Assembly: GCA_017634255.1 (NCBI GenBank)
Contig: JAGBNT010000011.1
Coordinates: 1 to 55,020, forward strand
Direction: 5' to 3'
DNA length: 55,020 nt
Source of the DNA: Lachnospiraceae bacterium
Lineage (GTDB): Bacteria; Bacillota_A; Clostridia; Lachnospirales; Lachnospiraceae
This document shows positions 18,379 through 27,499 of this stretch, piece after piece. The position numbers were made by a program, and so were the translations under genes. A model generated the notes under the pieces. The model made no database searches and was not told the DNA's origin. It was given only the letters and a program-made list of their open reading frames with translations. Position 1 is the stretch's first letter. Each line of letters begins with the position of its first letter.

Positions 18379-18609
18379 ATGAAAGAATTGGTAGAAGTTA
18401 TCGCCAAGGCTCTTGTAGATAATCCTGATGAGGTCAATGTTACCGAGACTGAGAAGGACGGAGGCTTAAATCTTGAGCTCAGAGTGGCTCAGGGAGATAT
18501 GGGCAAGGTTATCGGAAAGCAGGGCAGGATAGCCCGGGCTATACGAAGCGTTGTCAAAGCTCAGTCTACGAGAGAAGATAAGAAAGTGAACCTGGATATT
18601 GTCGACTGA
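18379..18609 (+). CDS. khpA: KH-domain RNA-binding protein KhpA
   Basis: A 76-residue single KH domain protein with the GxxG loop in GKVIGKQGRIARAIR. Homologues (YlqC/KhpA) bind RNA with KhpB and influence cell elongation and division. The ATG has AAGGAGAGAG upstream. Confidence 0.92.
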   Translation: MKELVEVIAKALVDNPDEVNVTETEKDGGLNLELRVAQGDMGKVIGKQGRIARAIRSVVKAQSTREDKKVNLDIVD

Positions 18610-19117
18610 ACAGTATTTAACAGCTGGAAAGATAATCACGACCCACGGTTTAAGAGGCGATGTAAAGGTATATCCTTTGACTGACAGCCCGGATGATCTA
18701 AAGAGGATAAAAGAGGTCATCGTAAAAAAGGGCGATAAGACCAGCTTACACAGGATTGAAAAGGCATCGCGCTTTAAAAATGTTCTGGTGGTAAAGCTCT
18801 CGGATATAAACGATGTGGAGACCGCGAAGCTCTATGTGGACTCGCTCATACTTGCTGACAGGGAGCAGCTTAAGAAGTTAAACGACAATCAGTATTATGA
18901 AGCCGATCTGATCGGAATGAAGGTTTCGGACGAGCGTTTCGGCGAGCTGGGAGTCATAGACGAGGTGCTGCATACGGGAGCCAATGACGTATACAGTGTT
19001 AAACTTGAAAACGGCAGGGAACTGCTGCTTCCGGCGATACGCTCCTGTATTCTGGAAGTGGACGTTGAAAACAAGGCTATGAAGGTTCATGTTTTAGACG
19101 GTCTTATGGAGCTCTGA
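18599..19117 (+). CDS. rimM: Ribosome maturation factor RimM
   Basis: A 172-residue protein with the RimM N-terminal domain (LTAGKIITTHGLRGDVKVYP) and a C-terminal PRC barrel (DLIGMKVSDERFGELG). It assists assembly of the 30S head. The start appears to be TTG at 18599, overlapping khpA by 11 bases; no better start exists before the conserved ITTHGLRG block. Confidence 0.93.
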   Translation: MSTEQYLTAGKIITTHGLRGDVKVYPLTDSPDDLKRIKEVIVKKGDKTSLHRIEKASRFKNVLVVKLSDINDVETAKLYVDSLILADREQLKKLNDNQYYEADLIGMKVSDERFGELGVIDEVLHTGANDVYSVKLENGRELLLPAIRSCILEVDVENKAMKVHVLDGLMEL

Positions 19118-19121
19118 GAAG

Positions 19122-19832
19122 ATGAGATTTCATGTTATAACACTTTTTCCTGAGCTTATAGAGCAGTGCACGAACACCAGCATAATCGGCAGGGCAAGAC
19201 AGAAGGGTCTTATCGAGCTATATACTACCTGCCTTAAGGATTTTTCCACCAACAGCTACGGCTCGGTAGATGACTACACCTACGGCGGCGGAGCGGGGAT
19301 GCTGATAGAGTGCGAGAGCGTTTACAGGGCTTACCAGTCAGCAGTAAGCAACATTCCTGCGGGGGCTTCGGTCAGGTTCATATATACGACTCCCCAGGGC
19401 AGGGTCTTTGACCAGAACGAAGCGGAGCTCTTAAGCGGATATGATGATCTGGTTTTTCTCTGCGGACATTATGAAGGAGTGGACGAAAGGGTATTAGAGG
19501 AGCTTGACGCCGAGAGCTATTCAATAGGAGATTATGTTCTTACCGGAGGAGAGCTTCCGGCGGCGGTTATGATAGACTCGATATCCAGGCTGGTACCCGG
19601 GGTACTGCACAACAAGGACTCGGCGGAAGATGAGTCCTTTAGCGGAGGGCTCCTGGAATACCCGCAGTATACAAGACCGGTTGTCTGGAGGGGAAGAGAG
19701 GTTCCCCCGATACTTCTTTCGGGAGATCATAAAAAGGTAGAGCAGTACAGGCATTTAATGGCTGTGGAGAGGACAAAGCTAAGACGCCCCGATATGTATG
19801 AGGATTATTTAAAAGACCGGGGGATATGGTGA
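19122..19832 (+). CDS. trmD: tRNA (guanine-N1)-methyltransferase TrmD
   Basis: A 236-residue SPOUT methyltransferase that makes m1G37 in tRNAs and prevents frameshifting. The knotted SAM-binding site is visible in CGHYEGVDER and SIGDYVLTGGELPA. The gene begins 4 bases after rimM. Confidence 0.96.
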   Translation: MRFHVITLFPELIEQCTNTSIIGRARQKGLIELYTTCLKDFSTNSYGSVDDYTYGGGAGMLIECESVYRAYQSAVSNIPAGASVRFIYTTPQGRVFDQNEAELLSGYDDLVFLCGHYEGVDERVLEELDAESYSIGDYVLTGGELPAAVMIDSISRLVPGVLHNKDSAEDESFSGGLLEYPQYTRPVVWRGREVPPILLSGDHKKVEQYRHLMAVERTKLRRPDMYEDYLKDRGIW

Positions 19833-19841
19833 TCGAAAATC

Positions 19842-19870
19842 TTGCAATATTGTATTATTGATGATAAAAT
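19842..19870 (+). promoter_or_regulatory. Probable promoter for rplS
   Basis: TTGCAA (19842-19847) and TAAAAT (19865-19870) with a 17-base spacer lie just after trmD, giving a leader of about 160 bases before rplS. Confidence 0.6.
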
Positions 19871-19932
19871 CAAAATCTATTGTGAGCAGCATAATTCACC
19901 GTTTAAGGTGTTTGACAGTTATGATTTAAGCG

Positions 19933-19991
19933 TACCGGCAGGTCGCTTATAGTAAACGCCATCAGGCAAAGCAAAAAGTCGTTTACTATAA
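19933..19991 (+). promoter_or_regulatory. Structured leader upstream of rplS (possible L19 leader)
   Basis: TATAGTAAACG pairs with CGTTTACTATA around 19949-19989 (11 bp, loop of about 20), preceded by a small AAGCG...CGCTT hairpin. Ribosomal protein L19 leaders that mediate autogenous control are known in Firmicutes; whether this one fits that family was not tested. Confidence 0.45.
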
Positions 19992-20039
19992 ATATAACGA
20001 TGGACATAATAAGGTTAGCATCAGAGGAGGACATTTAAG

Positions 20040-20390
20040 ATGAAGACAGATTTGATCAAGGAAATCGAGCAGGCGGAGCTCAAGGAAAACCCGCCTCAGT
20101 TTGTTACGGGAGACACCGTAAAGGTATATAACAGAATCCACGAGGGAGAAAAGGTACGTACCCAGGTATTTGAGGGAACCGTTATAAAGATCCAGGGCGG
20201 AAGCAACAGAGCCACCTTTACTGTACGTAAGATATCCAACGGCATAGGCGTTGAGAAGACCTGGCCCCTTCATTCTCCCAACGTAGAGAAGGTTGAGGTT
20301 GTTCGTTCAGGTAAGGTAAGACGTGCAAAGCTATTCTATTTAAGAAAGCTTCGCGGTAAGAGATCAAAGCTTAAGGAAGTTGTAAAATAA
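20040..20390 (+). CDS. rplS: 50S ribosomal protein L19
   Basis: A 116-residue protein with the L19 pattern ([36 protein letters not shown]). It lies at the 30S-50S interface. A GAGGAGG site precedes the ATG. It has its own leader and a terminator downstream. Confidence 0.97.
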   Translation: MKTDLIKEIEQAELKENPPQFVTGDTVKVYNRIHEGEKVRTQVFEGTVIKIQGGSNRATFTVRKISNGIGVEKTWPLHSPNVEKVEVVRSGKVRRAKLFYLRKLRGKRSKLKEVVK

Positions 20391-20406
20391 TCAGGCGAAC
20401 GAAAAA

Positions 20407-20440
20407 GGGCAGGCGGATATTCCGGCTGCCTTTGCTTTGA
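20407..20440 (+). terminator. Probable terminator after rplS
   Basis: GGCAG-G-CGGA pairs with TCCG-G-CTGCC (one mismatch), followed by TTTGCTTT. The U-tract is imperfect. Confidence 0.6.
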
Positions 20441-20459
20441 GCTCTGCTCAGTTAAGATC

Positions 20460-21041
20460 ATGGCTAAAAAGAAATCAGGACTGTCCTTTATACAAAAAGA
20501 AAAGAAGTTTTCCAACGAGACCGTTACGGAAATAGTAAGCTGGATAGGTATCTTTATCTTTGCAATCTTTCTGGCTTATGTTACTGTGCGCGCTCTCGGA
20601 ACAAGGATAACGATAGCCGGAGATTCAATGGAGCCGGCTCTGTATAACCGTCAGGTAGTCTACGTGGATAAGGTGACCTATAATATCAAGGCTCCGGGGA
20701 GGGGAGAGGTTGTCGTCTTTACCCCGAACGGCAACCGAAACCAGCTGTATTCCGTAAAAAGGGTGGTGGCTGTTCCGGGAGACACCGTAAGGATAAGTGA
20801 TGGAGTTTTATATGTCAACGATGATGAGGTGGACAGGTATTCTGATGCCATTGCGGATGCGGGTATTGCCGCGGATGAGCTCACTCTGGGTGAGGATGAA
20901 TTTTTCGTGATGGGAGATAATCCCAACAGCTCGGAGGATTCGCGTTCCGCCAACATAGGACCGGTACTGCGTTCACAGATAGACGGGAAAGCCTGGCTGC
21001 ATATGGCAGGTGGCGGTATGGGTATAGGAAGGATAGATTAA
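20460..21041 (+). CDS. lepB: Signal peptidase I (first copy)
   Basis: A 193-residue type I signal peptidase with one N-terminal membrane segment (about 25-45). The catalytic serine is in AGDSMEPAL and the lysine in SVKRVVAVPGD; the conserved GDNPNSSEDSR box follows. It removes signal peptides from exported proteins on the outer face of the membrane. The Shine-Dalgarno sequence is weak. A second signal peptidase gene lies at 21881. Confidence 0.93.
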   Translation: MAKKKSGLSFIQKEKKFSNETVTEIVSWIGIFIFAIFLAYVTVRALGTRITIAGDSMEPALYNRQVVYVDKVTYNIKAPGRGEVVVFTPNGNRNQLYSVKRVVAVPGDTVRISDGVLYVNDDEVDRYSDAIADAGIAADELTLGEDEFFVMGDNPNSSEDSRSANIGPVLRSQIDGKAWLHMAGGGMGIGRID

Positions 21042-21054
21042 AAGGTGTTCACAT

Positions 21055-21900
21055 ATGGCTATACAATGGTATCCCGGACATATGGAAAAGGCAAAAAGGG
21101 AGATGTTAAAAGACCTGAAGCTTATAGACCTGGTAATAGAGATTCTCGATGCCAGAGCTCCCTTTTCTACCAGCAATCCGGAAATAGATAAGATATGTGC
21201 AAACAAATCGAGGCTTGTTATCTTAAACAAAGCCGATCTGGCAGATGCGAGCGAGAATGATTACTGGGCGGGGTATTTCGCGTCCAGGGGCAGGAAGGCG
21301 CTTATAGTAAATGCCCGCAGCGGAGAGGGGATAAAGGCGATAGAGAAAACTGTTGCCCTTATATGCAAGGATAAGATAGAGAGGGACAGGAGCCGGGGCA
21401 TTATGAACCGTCCCGTCAGGTCCATGGTTGTGGGAATACCGAATACAGGAAAGTCAACCTTCATTAATTCCTATACGAAAAAAGCCAGTACGAAAACCGG
21501 AAACAAACCCGGAGTAACAAGGGGAAAGCAGTGGATAAGAATGGGAAAAAACCTTGAGCTTCTGGACACTCCCGGTATCATGGCTCCGAAGATCGAAAGG
21601 GAGGAGGTGGGCTATAACCTTGCCCTTATAGGCTCCATAAATGACGAGATACTTGACAGGGAAGAGCTCGCGCAATATTTTATTTCTATGGCAAAAAGGC
21701 GCCGTATAAAGAGTTTTTTTGAACGCTACGGCATTTTAGAGGATATGCCGGAGCAGGAGATATTGAGCTTCGTGGCGAGAAGCAGCGGAGGGCTTTTAAA
21801 GGGCGCACAGCCCGATACCCGAAAGGCTGCATTGATAATCATTGATGACTTCCGTATGGGGAGACTGGGAAGGATAACTGTTGACGAAAGGGAAGACTAA
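21055..21900 (+). CDS. rbgA: Ribosome biogenesis GTPase RbgA (YlqF)
   Basis: A 281-residue circularly permuted GTPase: the NKAD motif (LNKADLADAS) comes before the P-loop GIPNTGKSTFIN and DTPG. RbgA acts late in 50S assembly. The N-terminus QWYPGHMEKAKREM is typical. In Bacillus it sits just before rnhB-ylqG-ylqH; here the rnhB group is separated by a minus-strand operon. Confidence 0.95.
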   Translation: MAIQWYPGHMEKAKREMLKDLKLIDLVIEILDARAPFSTSNPEIDKICANKSRLVILNKADLADASENDYWAGYFASRGRKALIVNARSGEGIKAIEKTVALICKDKIERDRSRGIMNRPVRSMVVGIPNTGKSTFINSYTKKASTKTGNKPGVTRGKQWIRMGKNLELLDTPGIMAPKIEREEVGYNLALIGSINDEILDREELAQYFISMAKRRRIKSFFERYGILEDMPEQEILSFVARSSGGLLKGAQPDTRKAALIIIDDFRMGRLGRITVDERED

Positions 21901-22456
21901 GAAAAGTTCAGGCGGTGTAAAAGTCATAAAGGTCAGCCTGTATATCCTTTTTATACTGGCGGCGGTTCTATTTATAAGGTATTTCTGCCTTATGAGGACT
22001 GTGGTTGAGGGAAATTCCATGGAGCCCACCTTAAGCGATGGAGACAATCTCCTTGTGGACGAGCTTAGCTTTCATTTTGTAAAGCCGAGAAGATACGACA
22101 TTGTGGTTTTCCCTGACAGGCAGCGCGGAGGCTATATAATCAAAAGGGTTATAGGTCTGCCGGGAGAGAAGGTCGAGATCTTCGACGGGAGTGTATTTAT
22201 CGACGGAAATCTCCTGCAGGGCGATGTATACGGTGCAGAGCCGATCGAGGATGCGGGAACGCTAAAGGACGGCGGAATGCTCCTGGGAGAGGATGAATAT
22301 TTTGTTCTCGGAGATAACAGGAATGAGAGTGTGGATTCGAGGTTCGAGGAGGTTGGCGCCTTAAACAGGAGGCAGCTAGCCGGCAGGACATTTTGGAGAC
22401 TGCTCCCTATATGGCATTTCGGACCGCTTAGCGGCAAAACTCAAGGGGTAAAGTAA
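21881..22456 (+). CDS. lepB: Signal peptidase I (second copy)
   Basis: A 191-residue type I signal peptidase, 13-35 being the membrane anchor. Catalytic Ser in EGNSMEPTL and Lys in IIKRVIGLPGE; GDNRNESVDSR is the conserved box. The start is a TTG at 21881 overlapping rbgA by 20 bases with GGAAGGA upstream. It is only moderately similar to the first copy, so the pair is not a recent duplication. Its last 16 bases overlap the convergent yraN gene. Confidence 0.92.
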   Translation: MTKGKTKKSSGGVKVIKVSLYILFILAAVLFIRYFCLMRTVVEGNSMEPTLSDGDNLLVDELSFHFVKPRRYDIVVFPDRQRGGYIIKRVIGLPGEKVEIFDGSVFIDGNLLQGDVYGAEPIEDAGTLKDGGMLLGEDEYFVLGDNRNESVDSRFEEVGALNRRQLAGRTFWRLLPIWHFGPLSGKTQGVK

Positions 22457-22809
22457 AAGGCATTCTTGATATGCCTGAGCTTCCCGTCGCCGGTTATGCC
22501 AACGCAGTCAAAGCGGCAGGAGGTGCCTGTCCCGAGACCTTTAAATTTAAGATAACAGACAGAGGCGCGGCTTATGCGGCGTCTTTTTTTATAGTCGATA
22601 AATTCCAGCGGGTCTCCGCGGCTTATGTTCCGGCGGTATTTTACCTCGACAAAGACATAGGTGGAGCCGTCTAAAAAGATGCCGTCGATCTCACCGGCTC
22701 TGGTGCGGACATTTCGGGCAACAAAACGATAGCCCTTCGACTTAAGATATTCGAAGGCTTTCGTCTCATACCGTTCACCGATGGCGTGGGTATTCAGTTT
22801 TTGCTTCAT
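22441..22809 (-). CDS. YraN-family endonuclease-like protein (UPF0102)
   Basis: A 122-residue protein of the restriction-endonuclease-like fold, with the motif GEIDGIFLDGSTYVFVEVKYR (D-ExK type active site) characteristic of UPF0102. The function is not established; homologues lie near rnhB. The start at 22809 gives the family N-terminus (GERYETKAFEYLKSKGY) and has GAGG upstream; the longer frame to 22914 runs into plsY. It is the last gene of the minus-strand operon. Confidence 0.85.
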   Translation of the reverse strand: MKQKLNTHAIGERYETKAFEYLKSKGYRFVARNVRTRAGEIDGIFLDGSTYVFVEVKYRRNISRGDPLEFIDYKKRRRISRASVCYLKFKGLGTGTSCRFDCVGITGDGKLRHIKNAFYFTP

Positions 22810-22832
22810 TGGAACCTCGTTAAAAGACAGTA

Positions 22833-23495
22833 TTACTCCGTTTTGGGCTGTTTTATATATGTCTTTCTCTCGGTGTGGGTAAGCAGCCTGCCGATATTGG
22901 CGCGGTGCTGCCAATAGGCGAGTACCATAAGCAGGAAGAGGATCACATACATCTCGATCCTCGGTATAAGTGCCATGGCGCCGATATCACCTATTCCCAG
23001 CTGACCGAAGATAATGACCTCTACGACCAGACCGAGATAGAGCATTAGAGAACCCAGCGAAACATAGTGGGTTGTAAAAAAGATAGTAAAGAATATAACA
23101 GCCTCGCAGATAAGGATGACAGGATTTGCCAGTCCGACTATCAGACCTGCCGTGGCTGCTATGCCCTTTCCGCCCTTGAATTTAAGGTAGAAGGGGAAGT
23201 CATGACCCAAAACCGCCCCGGCTGTGGCATAGACCTTTAAGAGGGGAACGATATCGGGATTGGACTTATGAAACAGGAGCCAGCTTATGAAGATGGCTAC
23301 GAGGGTTTTCAGCATATCACCGAGAAGCACTATGAGCCCCGCCTTGGGACCAAGGGTCCTTAAGGTGTTGGTGGTGCCCGCATTTCCCGAGCCGTGCTGG
23401 CGTATATCTATACCCTTTGCCTTTCCGTAAATATACCCGGTCTGTACCAGACCGCAGAAATATCCGATTATAAGTGATATTATCCTGGCTGCCAT
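22833..23495 (-). CDS. plsY: Glycerol-3-phosphate acyltransferase PlsY
   Basis: A 220-residue membrane protein with five or so hydrophobic segments and the three PlsY loops: GKAKGIDIRQHGSGNAGTTN, FKGGKGIAATAG, and a C-terminal loop. It moves the acyl group of acyl phosphate (from PlsX) to glycerol-3-phosphate, making lysophosphatidic acid. It lies 2 bases after der. Confidence 0.95.
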   Translation of the reverse strand: MAARIISLIIGYFCGLVQTGYIYGKAKGIDIRQHGSGNAGTTNTLRTLGPKAGLIVLLGDMLKTLVAIFISWLLFHKSNPDIVPLLKVYATAGAVLGHDFPFYLKFKGGKGIAATAGLIVGLANPVILICEAVIFFTIFFTTHYVSLGSLMLYLGLVVEVIIFGQLGIGDIGAMALIPRIEMYVILFLLMVLAYWQHRANIGRLLTHTERKTYIKQPKTE

Positions 23496-23497
23496 TT

Positions 23498-24823
23498 TTA
23501 TTGATTCTCCTTGTCCTTTTCGCGGACTATGAACTTAAGGGGAGTGCCTGTAAAGGCAAAGGCTTCCCTGACCTTGTTTTCAATATACCTTAAATATGAA
23601 AAGTGCATGAGCTCCTTTGAATTGACAAAAATAACGAAGGTAGGCGGCTTTACTCCCACCTGGGTCGTATAGCGTATCTTAAGAGCCTTGCCCTTGTCAG
23701 TAGGAGGCTGCTGCAGTGTAACGGCTTCGCTGACTATCTCGTTTAGCACTCCGGTCTGTATACGTCTGCAGGAGCTGTCGATGCAAATATCTATCATGTC
23801 AAAGAGCTTATTTAAACGCTGTCCGGTATGGGCGGAAATAAAAACTATCTCCGCATAGGGCATAAAGGAGAGAACTGTCCTCACCTTTTCTGTGAATTTT
23901 TTTACAGTAGAGTTGTCCTTCTCCACCAGATCCCATTTATTTACGGCAATAATGCAGGCTTTTCCCTGGTCGTGGGCTATACCCGCCACCTTGGCATCCT
24001 GCTCGGTTATGCCCTCCGCGGCATCGATTACGATTATCACGACATCGGAGCGCTCTACGGCACTTACGGTACGCAGTATCATATAGTGCTCGAGCGACGT
24101 ATCGACCTTGGATTTACGCCTTAAGCCCGCTGTATCTATAAAGATATATTCGTTTCCGTTCCTGATTACGGAAGTGTCTATCGCATCCCTTGTGGTTCCG
24201 GCGATGTCTGAGACCAGAACCCGGTTTGAGCCCAGAAGCTTGTTGATGATAGAGGATTTTCCCACATTGGGCTTACCGACTATCGCAACCCTCGGTCTGT
24301 CGTCGTCCTCCTCCTCAGAAGAGGATTCCGGTAAGTATTCCACGACCTTGTCCATCAGATCCCCAAGCCCCTTTAGCTGGGAGGCGGAGATGGATATGGG
24401 GTCGCCGAGCCCCAGGTTAAAAAATTCATATACGTCATACTGGAATTTATTTATATCATCCACCTTGTTCACGGCAAGAACTATTTTTTTGCCGGAGCGG
24501 CGCAGGAGGTCAGAGACCTTCATATCGGAATCGGAAAGACCCGCACGAACATCCGTCACAAATACTATAACGTGGGCTGTCTCTATGGCTATCTCAGCCT
24601 GTGCACGCATACCGGAGAGCAGGACATCCTTTGAATCCGGCTCAATTCCCCCGGTATCCACTATGGTGAAATCCCGTCCGTTCCAGTTTACGTCTGTATA
24701 TATTCTGTCTCTTGTAACTCCGGGGGTGTCTTCAACTATGGAGATCCTCTTTCCGGCAAGTGCATTGAAAAGAGTGCTTTTTCCAACGTTCGGACGACCG
24801 ACCAAAGCAACTATGGGTTTCAT
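23498..24823 (-). CDS. der: Ribosome-associated GTPase Der (EngA)
   Basis: A 441-residue protein with two successive GTPase domains: GRPNVGKSTLFNAL near residue 9 and GKPNVGKSSIINKL near 183, each with DT(A/P)G and NKxD motifs, then a KH-like C-terminal domain. It is needed for 50S biogenesis. It overlaps the DUF512 gene upstream by 4 bases (ATGA) and is followed by plsY. Confidence 0.96.
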   Translation of the reverse strand: MKPIVALVGRPNVGKSTLFNALAGKRISIVEDTPGVTRDRIYTDVNWNGRDFTIVDTGGIEPDSKDVLLSGMRAQAEIAIETAHVIVFVTDVRAGLSDSDMKVSDLLRRSGKKIVLAVNKVDDINKFQYDVYEFFNLGLGDPISISASQLKGLGDLMDKVVEYLPESSSEEEDDDRPRVAIVGKPNVGKSSIINKLLGSNRVLVSDIAGTTRDAIDTSVIRNGNEYIFIDTAGLRRKSKVDTSLEHYMILRTVSAVERSDVVIIVIDAAEGITEQDAKVAGIAHDQGKACIIAVNKWDLVEKDNSTVKKFTEKVRTVLSFMPYAEIVFISAHTGQRLNKLFDMIDICIDSSCRRIQTGVLNEIVSEAVTLQQPPTDKGKALKIRYTTQVGVKPPTFVIFVNSKELMHFSYLRYIENKVREAFAFTGTPLKFIVREKDKENQ

Positions 24824-26145
24824 TCATCCATCCTTCCTGCGATTTTATCCGCAAAATCATATCCGTCTGATTTTACAATATGAATTTTCACTTGTAAAGC
24901 CTCCGAGATCTGGGGGATTGTGGTATCGTCGAGCAAAACATCCTCTCCGGAGCGCAGCAGGTTTTCAGGGAGATAGAGGACCTCCCCGAGGCTCTTGCCC
25001 TTAAGCTGGGATATTATGTCCTGCCCGGTCAAAAGCCCGCTCACGGTTATATCCTCTCCAAAGAAGTCATTTCGGATAGGATAGTATGTGGCATCGAGAC
25101 CGCCGCAGAGCGATTTTAACCTAGAGAGCATTTCATTTATGAACGGCGTCATAAGCCTTCCGCCGGCAAGAGAGATCCTCCGCTCTCTTATATCAGTCCT
25201 TGTCAGGGCTTTGAAAGCCTCGTTAAATTCGTCTAAAAAGCTGCGTATCATACCGACTCCGTTCTCGTACTGGAGATAGCCGTCGTAGCTGTCGGCATCG
25301 GGAAGGTCTCTGCCTGCCAAAAGATAAAACTCGTCAGCGGCATGGATAAAGTGCGTGCCGTAGGTCTTGTAGTATTTATCCTGAAAGGAGTGTATGAGAT
25401 CAAGGATATCGGCTGCATCTTTGGAGGTAAATCTTTCCAAAGGAAAGAGACCCTCGCGGAAGCGGCTTAAGCCTACGGGTACGACGGATACGCTTGCCAG
25501 ATTGGGTATGAATTTAGCAAGGCCTTCAATCGTGCGTTTTAAATGCTCTCCGTCGTTTATGCCCTTGCAGAGCACTATCTGTCCGTTCATTGCAATGCCG
25601 GCTTCGTTTAAGCGTTCAGCCTTTTTTAACGCCTCTCCGGCGAAGCGGTTTCCCAGCATCCGGCACCGGAGCTCTGGCTCTGTCGTATGAAAGGAGATGT
25701 TTACGGGTTCAAGGCGGTAGTTGATTATGCGCTCCAGATCGTGGTCGCTTAAGTTGGTCAGCGTGATATAGTTTCCCTGCAGAAAGCTCAGACGGGAATC
25801 GTCGTCCTTAAAATACAAAGTAGGGCGCATGCCTTTTGGCATCTGGTCGATGAAACAGAATATGCACTTATTAGTGCAGGAACGGTAGTCGTCCATAAGT
25901 CCGTTTTCAAATATGAAGCCCAGATCCTCGTCCTCGTCCTTGTCTATTTCAAGCTCCCATTCCTCGCCGTCGGATTTTCTTATTAAAACCCTTAGAAAGG
26001 AATCCTCCATTAAATACTGATAATCGAAGATGTCCTCTATTTTCTGTCCGTTTATCATTAAAAGCTCGTCCCCGGCTTCTATATTGAGCTCCTCGGCTAT
26101 GCTTCCGGGGGCAACAGAGCTTATCATATGCCTGGTATTATTCAT
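24820..26145 (-). CDS. Radical SAM protein with PDZ-like and DUF512 domains
   Basis: A 441-residue protein. Residues 1-60 resemble a PDZ domain (VAPGSIAEELNIEAGDELLM), followed by the radical SAM cluster motif CTNKCIFC at about 92-99, and a C-terminal DUF512 region. This family is widespread in clostridia and is frequently encoded next to der, but its reaction is unknown. Translational coupling to der suggests a link with ribosome or RNA maturation (inference). Confidence 0.85.
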   Translation of the reverse strand: MNNTRHMISSVAPGSIAEELNIEAGDELLMINGQKIEDIFDYQYLMEDSFLRVLIRKSDGEEWELEIDKDEDEDLGFIFENGLMDDYRSCTNKCIFCFIDQMPKGMRPTLYFKDDDSRLSFLQGNYITLTNLSDHDLERIINYRLEPVNISFHTTEPELRCRMLGNRFAGEALKKAERLNEAGIAMNGQIVLCKGINDGEHLKRTIEGLAKFIPNLASVSVVPVGLSRFREGLFPLERFTSKDAADILDLIHSFQDKYYKTYGTHFIHAADEFYLLAGRDLPDADSYDGYLQYENGVGMIRSFLDEFNEAFKALTRTDIRERRISLAGGRLMTPFINEMLSRLKSLCGGLDATYYPIRNDFFGEDITVSGLLTGQDIISQLKGKSLGEVLYLPENLLRSGEDVLLDDTTIPQISEALQVKIHIVKSDGYDFADKIAGRMDE

Positions 26146-26213
26146 CTAAGCCTCTCTATAATAATCTTGCGTACATTTCCTTAAAATGATACCATTAACA
26201 ATATATGTTTTCC

Positions 26214-26242
26214 AGTAAGCGAGATAAATAATTTCGCTTACT
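26214..26242 (+). promoter_or_regulatory. Inverted repeat upstream of prs
   Basis: AGTAAGCGA (26214-26222) and TCGCTTACT (26234-26242) form a perfect 9-bp dyad with an 11-base spacer, 29 bases before the prs start. It could be an mRNA hairpin or an operator; no U-tract follows. Confidence 0.55.
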
Positions 26243-26270
26243 AAATACGATTTCCTTAAGGAGTGAGTCC

Positions 26271-27467
26271 ATGGCAATAAATAAATATCTTGAGAACAGG
26301 ATACCCGCGGCACCCTTAAAGCTTGTGATAATGGAAAATATCAGGGAACTCGGAGAGCAGGTAAACAGATACCTTGTGGAGTTCAGACGGGAGATAAACC
26401 AGCCGTACCACGATTCGCCCGCCTTTCAGGATTATACCATGGACAGCTTTTCCACAAGCATCCAGGTCCCAAGATTTGCTTCCGGAGAAGGAAAGGCCAT
26501 ATTGAGAGAATCCATAAGGGGAAAGGATCTCTATATACTTACCGACGTGATGAATCATTCCATCACATATAATCTTTACGGTTATGAAAATGCGTATTCG
26601 CCGGACGACCACTATCAGGATCTTAAGAGGATCATAGCCTCTGCTGCGGGAAAGGCTCACAGGATCACGGTCATCATGCCCTTTATCTACGAGGGAAGGC
26701 AGCATAAGAGGGCGGGAAGGGAATCCTTAGACTGCGCTATAATGCTCGAGGAGCTCAGCAATATGGGGGTTAAGCGGCTCATGACCTTCGACGCCCACGA
26801 TCCTTCGGTGCAAAATTCCATACCTCTTTGCGGCTTCGATAATTTCACGCCTTTTTATCAGTTTTTGCGTGCACTGCTTTTAAATGTGCCCGACATGATA
26901 ATAGATAAGGAGCATACGCTGGTAATAAGCCCCGACGAGGGAGCCCTGAACAGGGCGGTATATTTTGCCTCGGTCATGGGAGTGGACACAGGGATGTTTT
27001 ATAAGAGAAGGGACTATACCAGGATAGTAAACGGAAAGAATCCGATCGTGGCGCATGAGTTTCTGGGAGATAATGTTTCGGGCAAGGACGTTTTGATAGT
27101 CGACGATATGATATCCTCCGGCGGCTCCATGATAGATACGGCTAAGCAGCTTAAGGAAATGAATGCAAAGCGGGTATTCATCTGCTGTACCTACGGCCTT
27201 TTTACCGACGGGCTTGCGGATTTCGACGAAGCGTATGAAAATGGCTGTTTTAATAAGGTCATAATCACGAATCTTTCCTATCGTTCATCCGAGCTTAAGG
27301 AGCGCCCCTATTATATAGAGGCGGATATGAGTAAATTCATTGCCTCAATTATAGACTATTCAAATCACGATGTTTCAATGGATAAGGTTATTACCCCGAC
27401 TGACAAGATACATGAGATATTAAAGAAATATAATTCCCATGAGGAGGTTGCGATACCCCTCTCCTGA
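26271..27467 (+). CDS. prs: Ribose-phosphate pyrophosphokinase (long form)
   Basis: A 398-residue enzyme making PRPP from ribose-5-phosphate and ATP. The PRPP-binding loop DVLIVDDMISSGGSM is at about 270, and the flexible loop KRRDYTR at about 248. It is some 80 residues longer than classical Prs (about 315), with additional N-terminal and inserted sequence and a short C-terminal tail. AAGGAGTGAG precedes the ATG. Divergent from the DUF512 gene. Confidence 0.88.
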   Translation: MAINKYLENRIPAAPLKLVIMENIRELGEQVNRYLVEFRREINQPYHDSPAFQDYTMDSFSTSIQVPRFASGEGKAILRESIRGKDLYILTDVMNHSITYNLYGYENAYSPDDHYQDLKRIIASAAGKAHRITVIMPFIYEGRQHKRAGRESLDCAIMLEELSNMGVKRLMTFDAHDPSVQNSIPLCGFDNFTPFYQFLRALLLNVPDMIIDKEHTLVISPDEGALNRAVYFASVMGVDTGMFYKRRDYTRIVNGKNPIVAHEFLGDNVSGKDVLIVDDMISSGGSMIDTAKQLKEMNAKRVFICCTYGLFTDGLADFDEAYENGCFNKVIITNLSYRSSELKERPYYIEADMSKFIASIIDYSNHDVSMDKVITPTDKIHEILKKYNSHEEVAIPLS

Positions 27468-27499
27468 AAGGGAAGGCTACAGGGCAGGATATTGTAGAT

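Noticed and set aside
24108..25004. 298-codon plus-strand ORF
   Set aside because: Antisense shadow of der and the DUF512 gene; low-complexity Ser/Arg composition.
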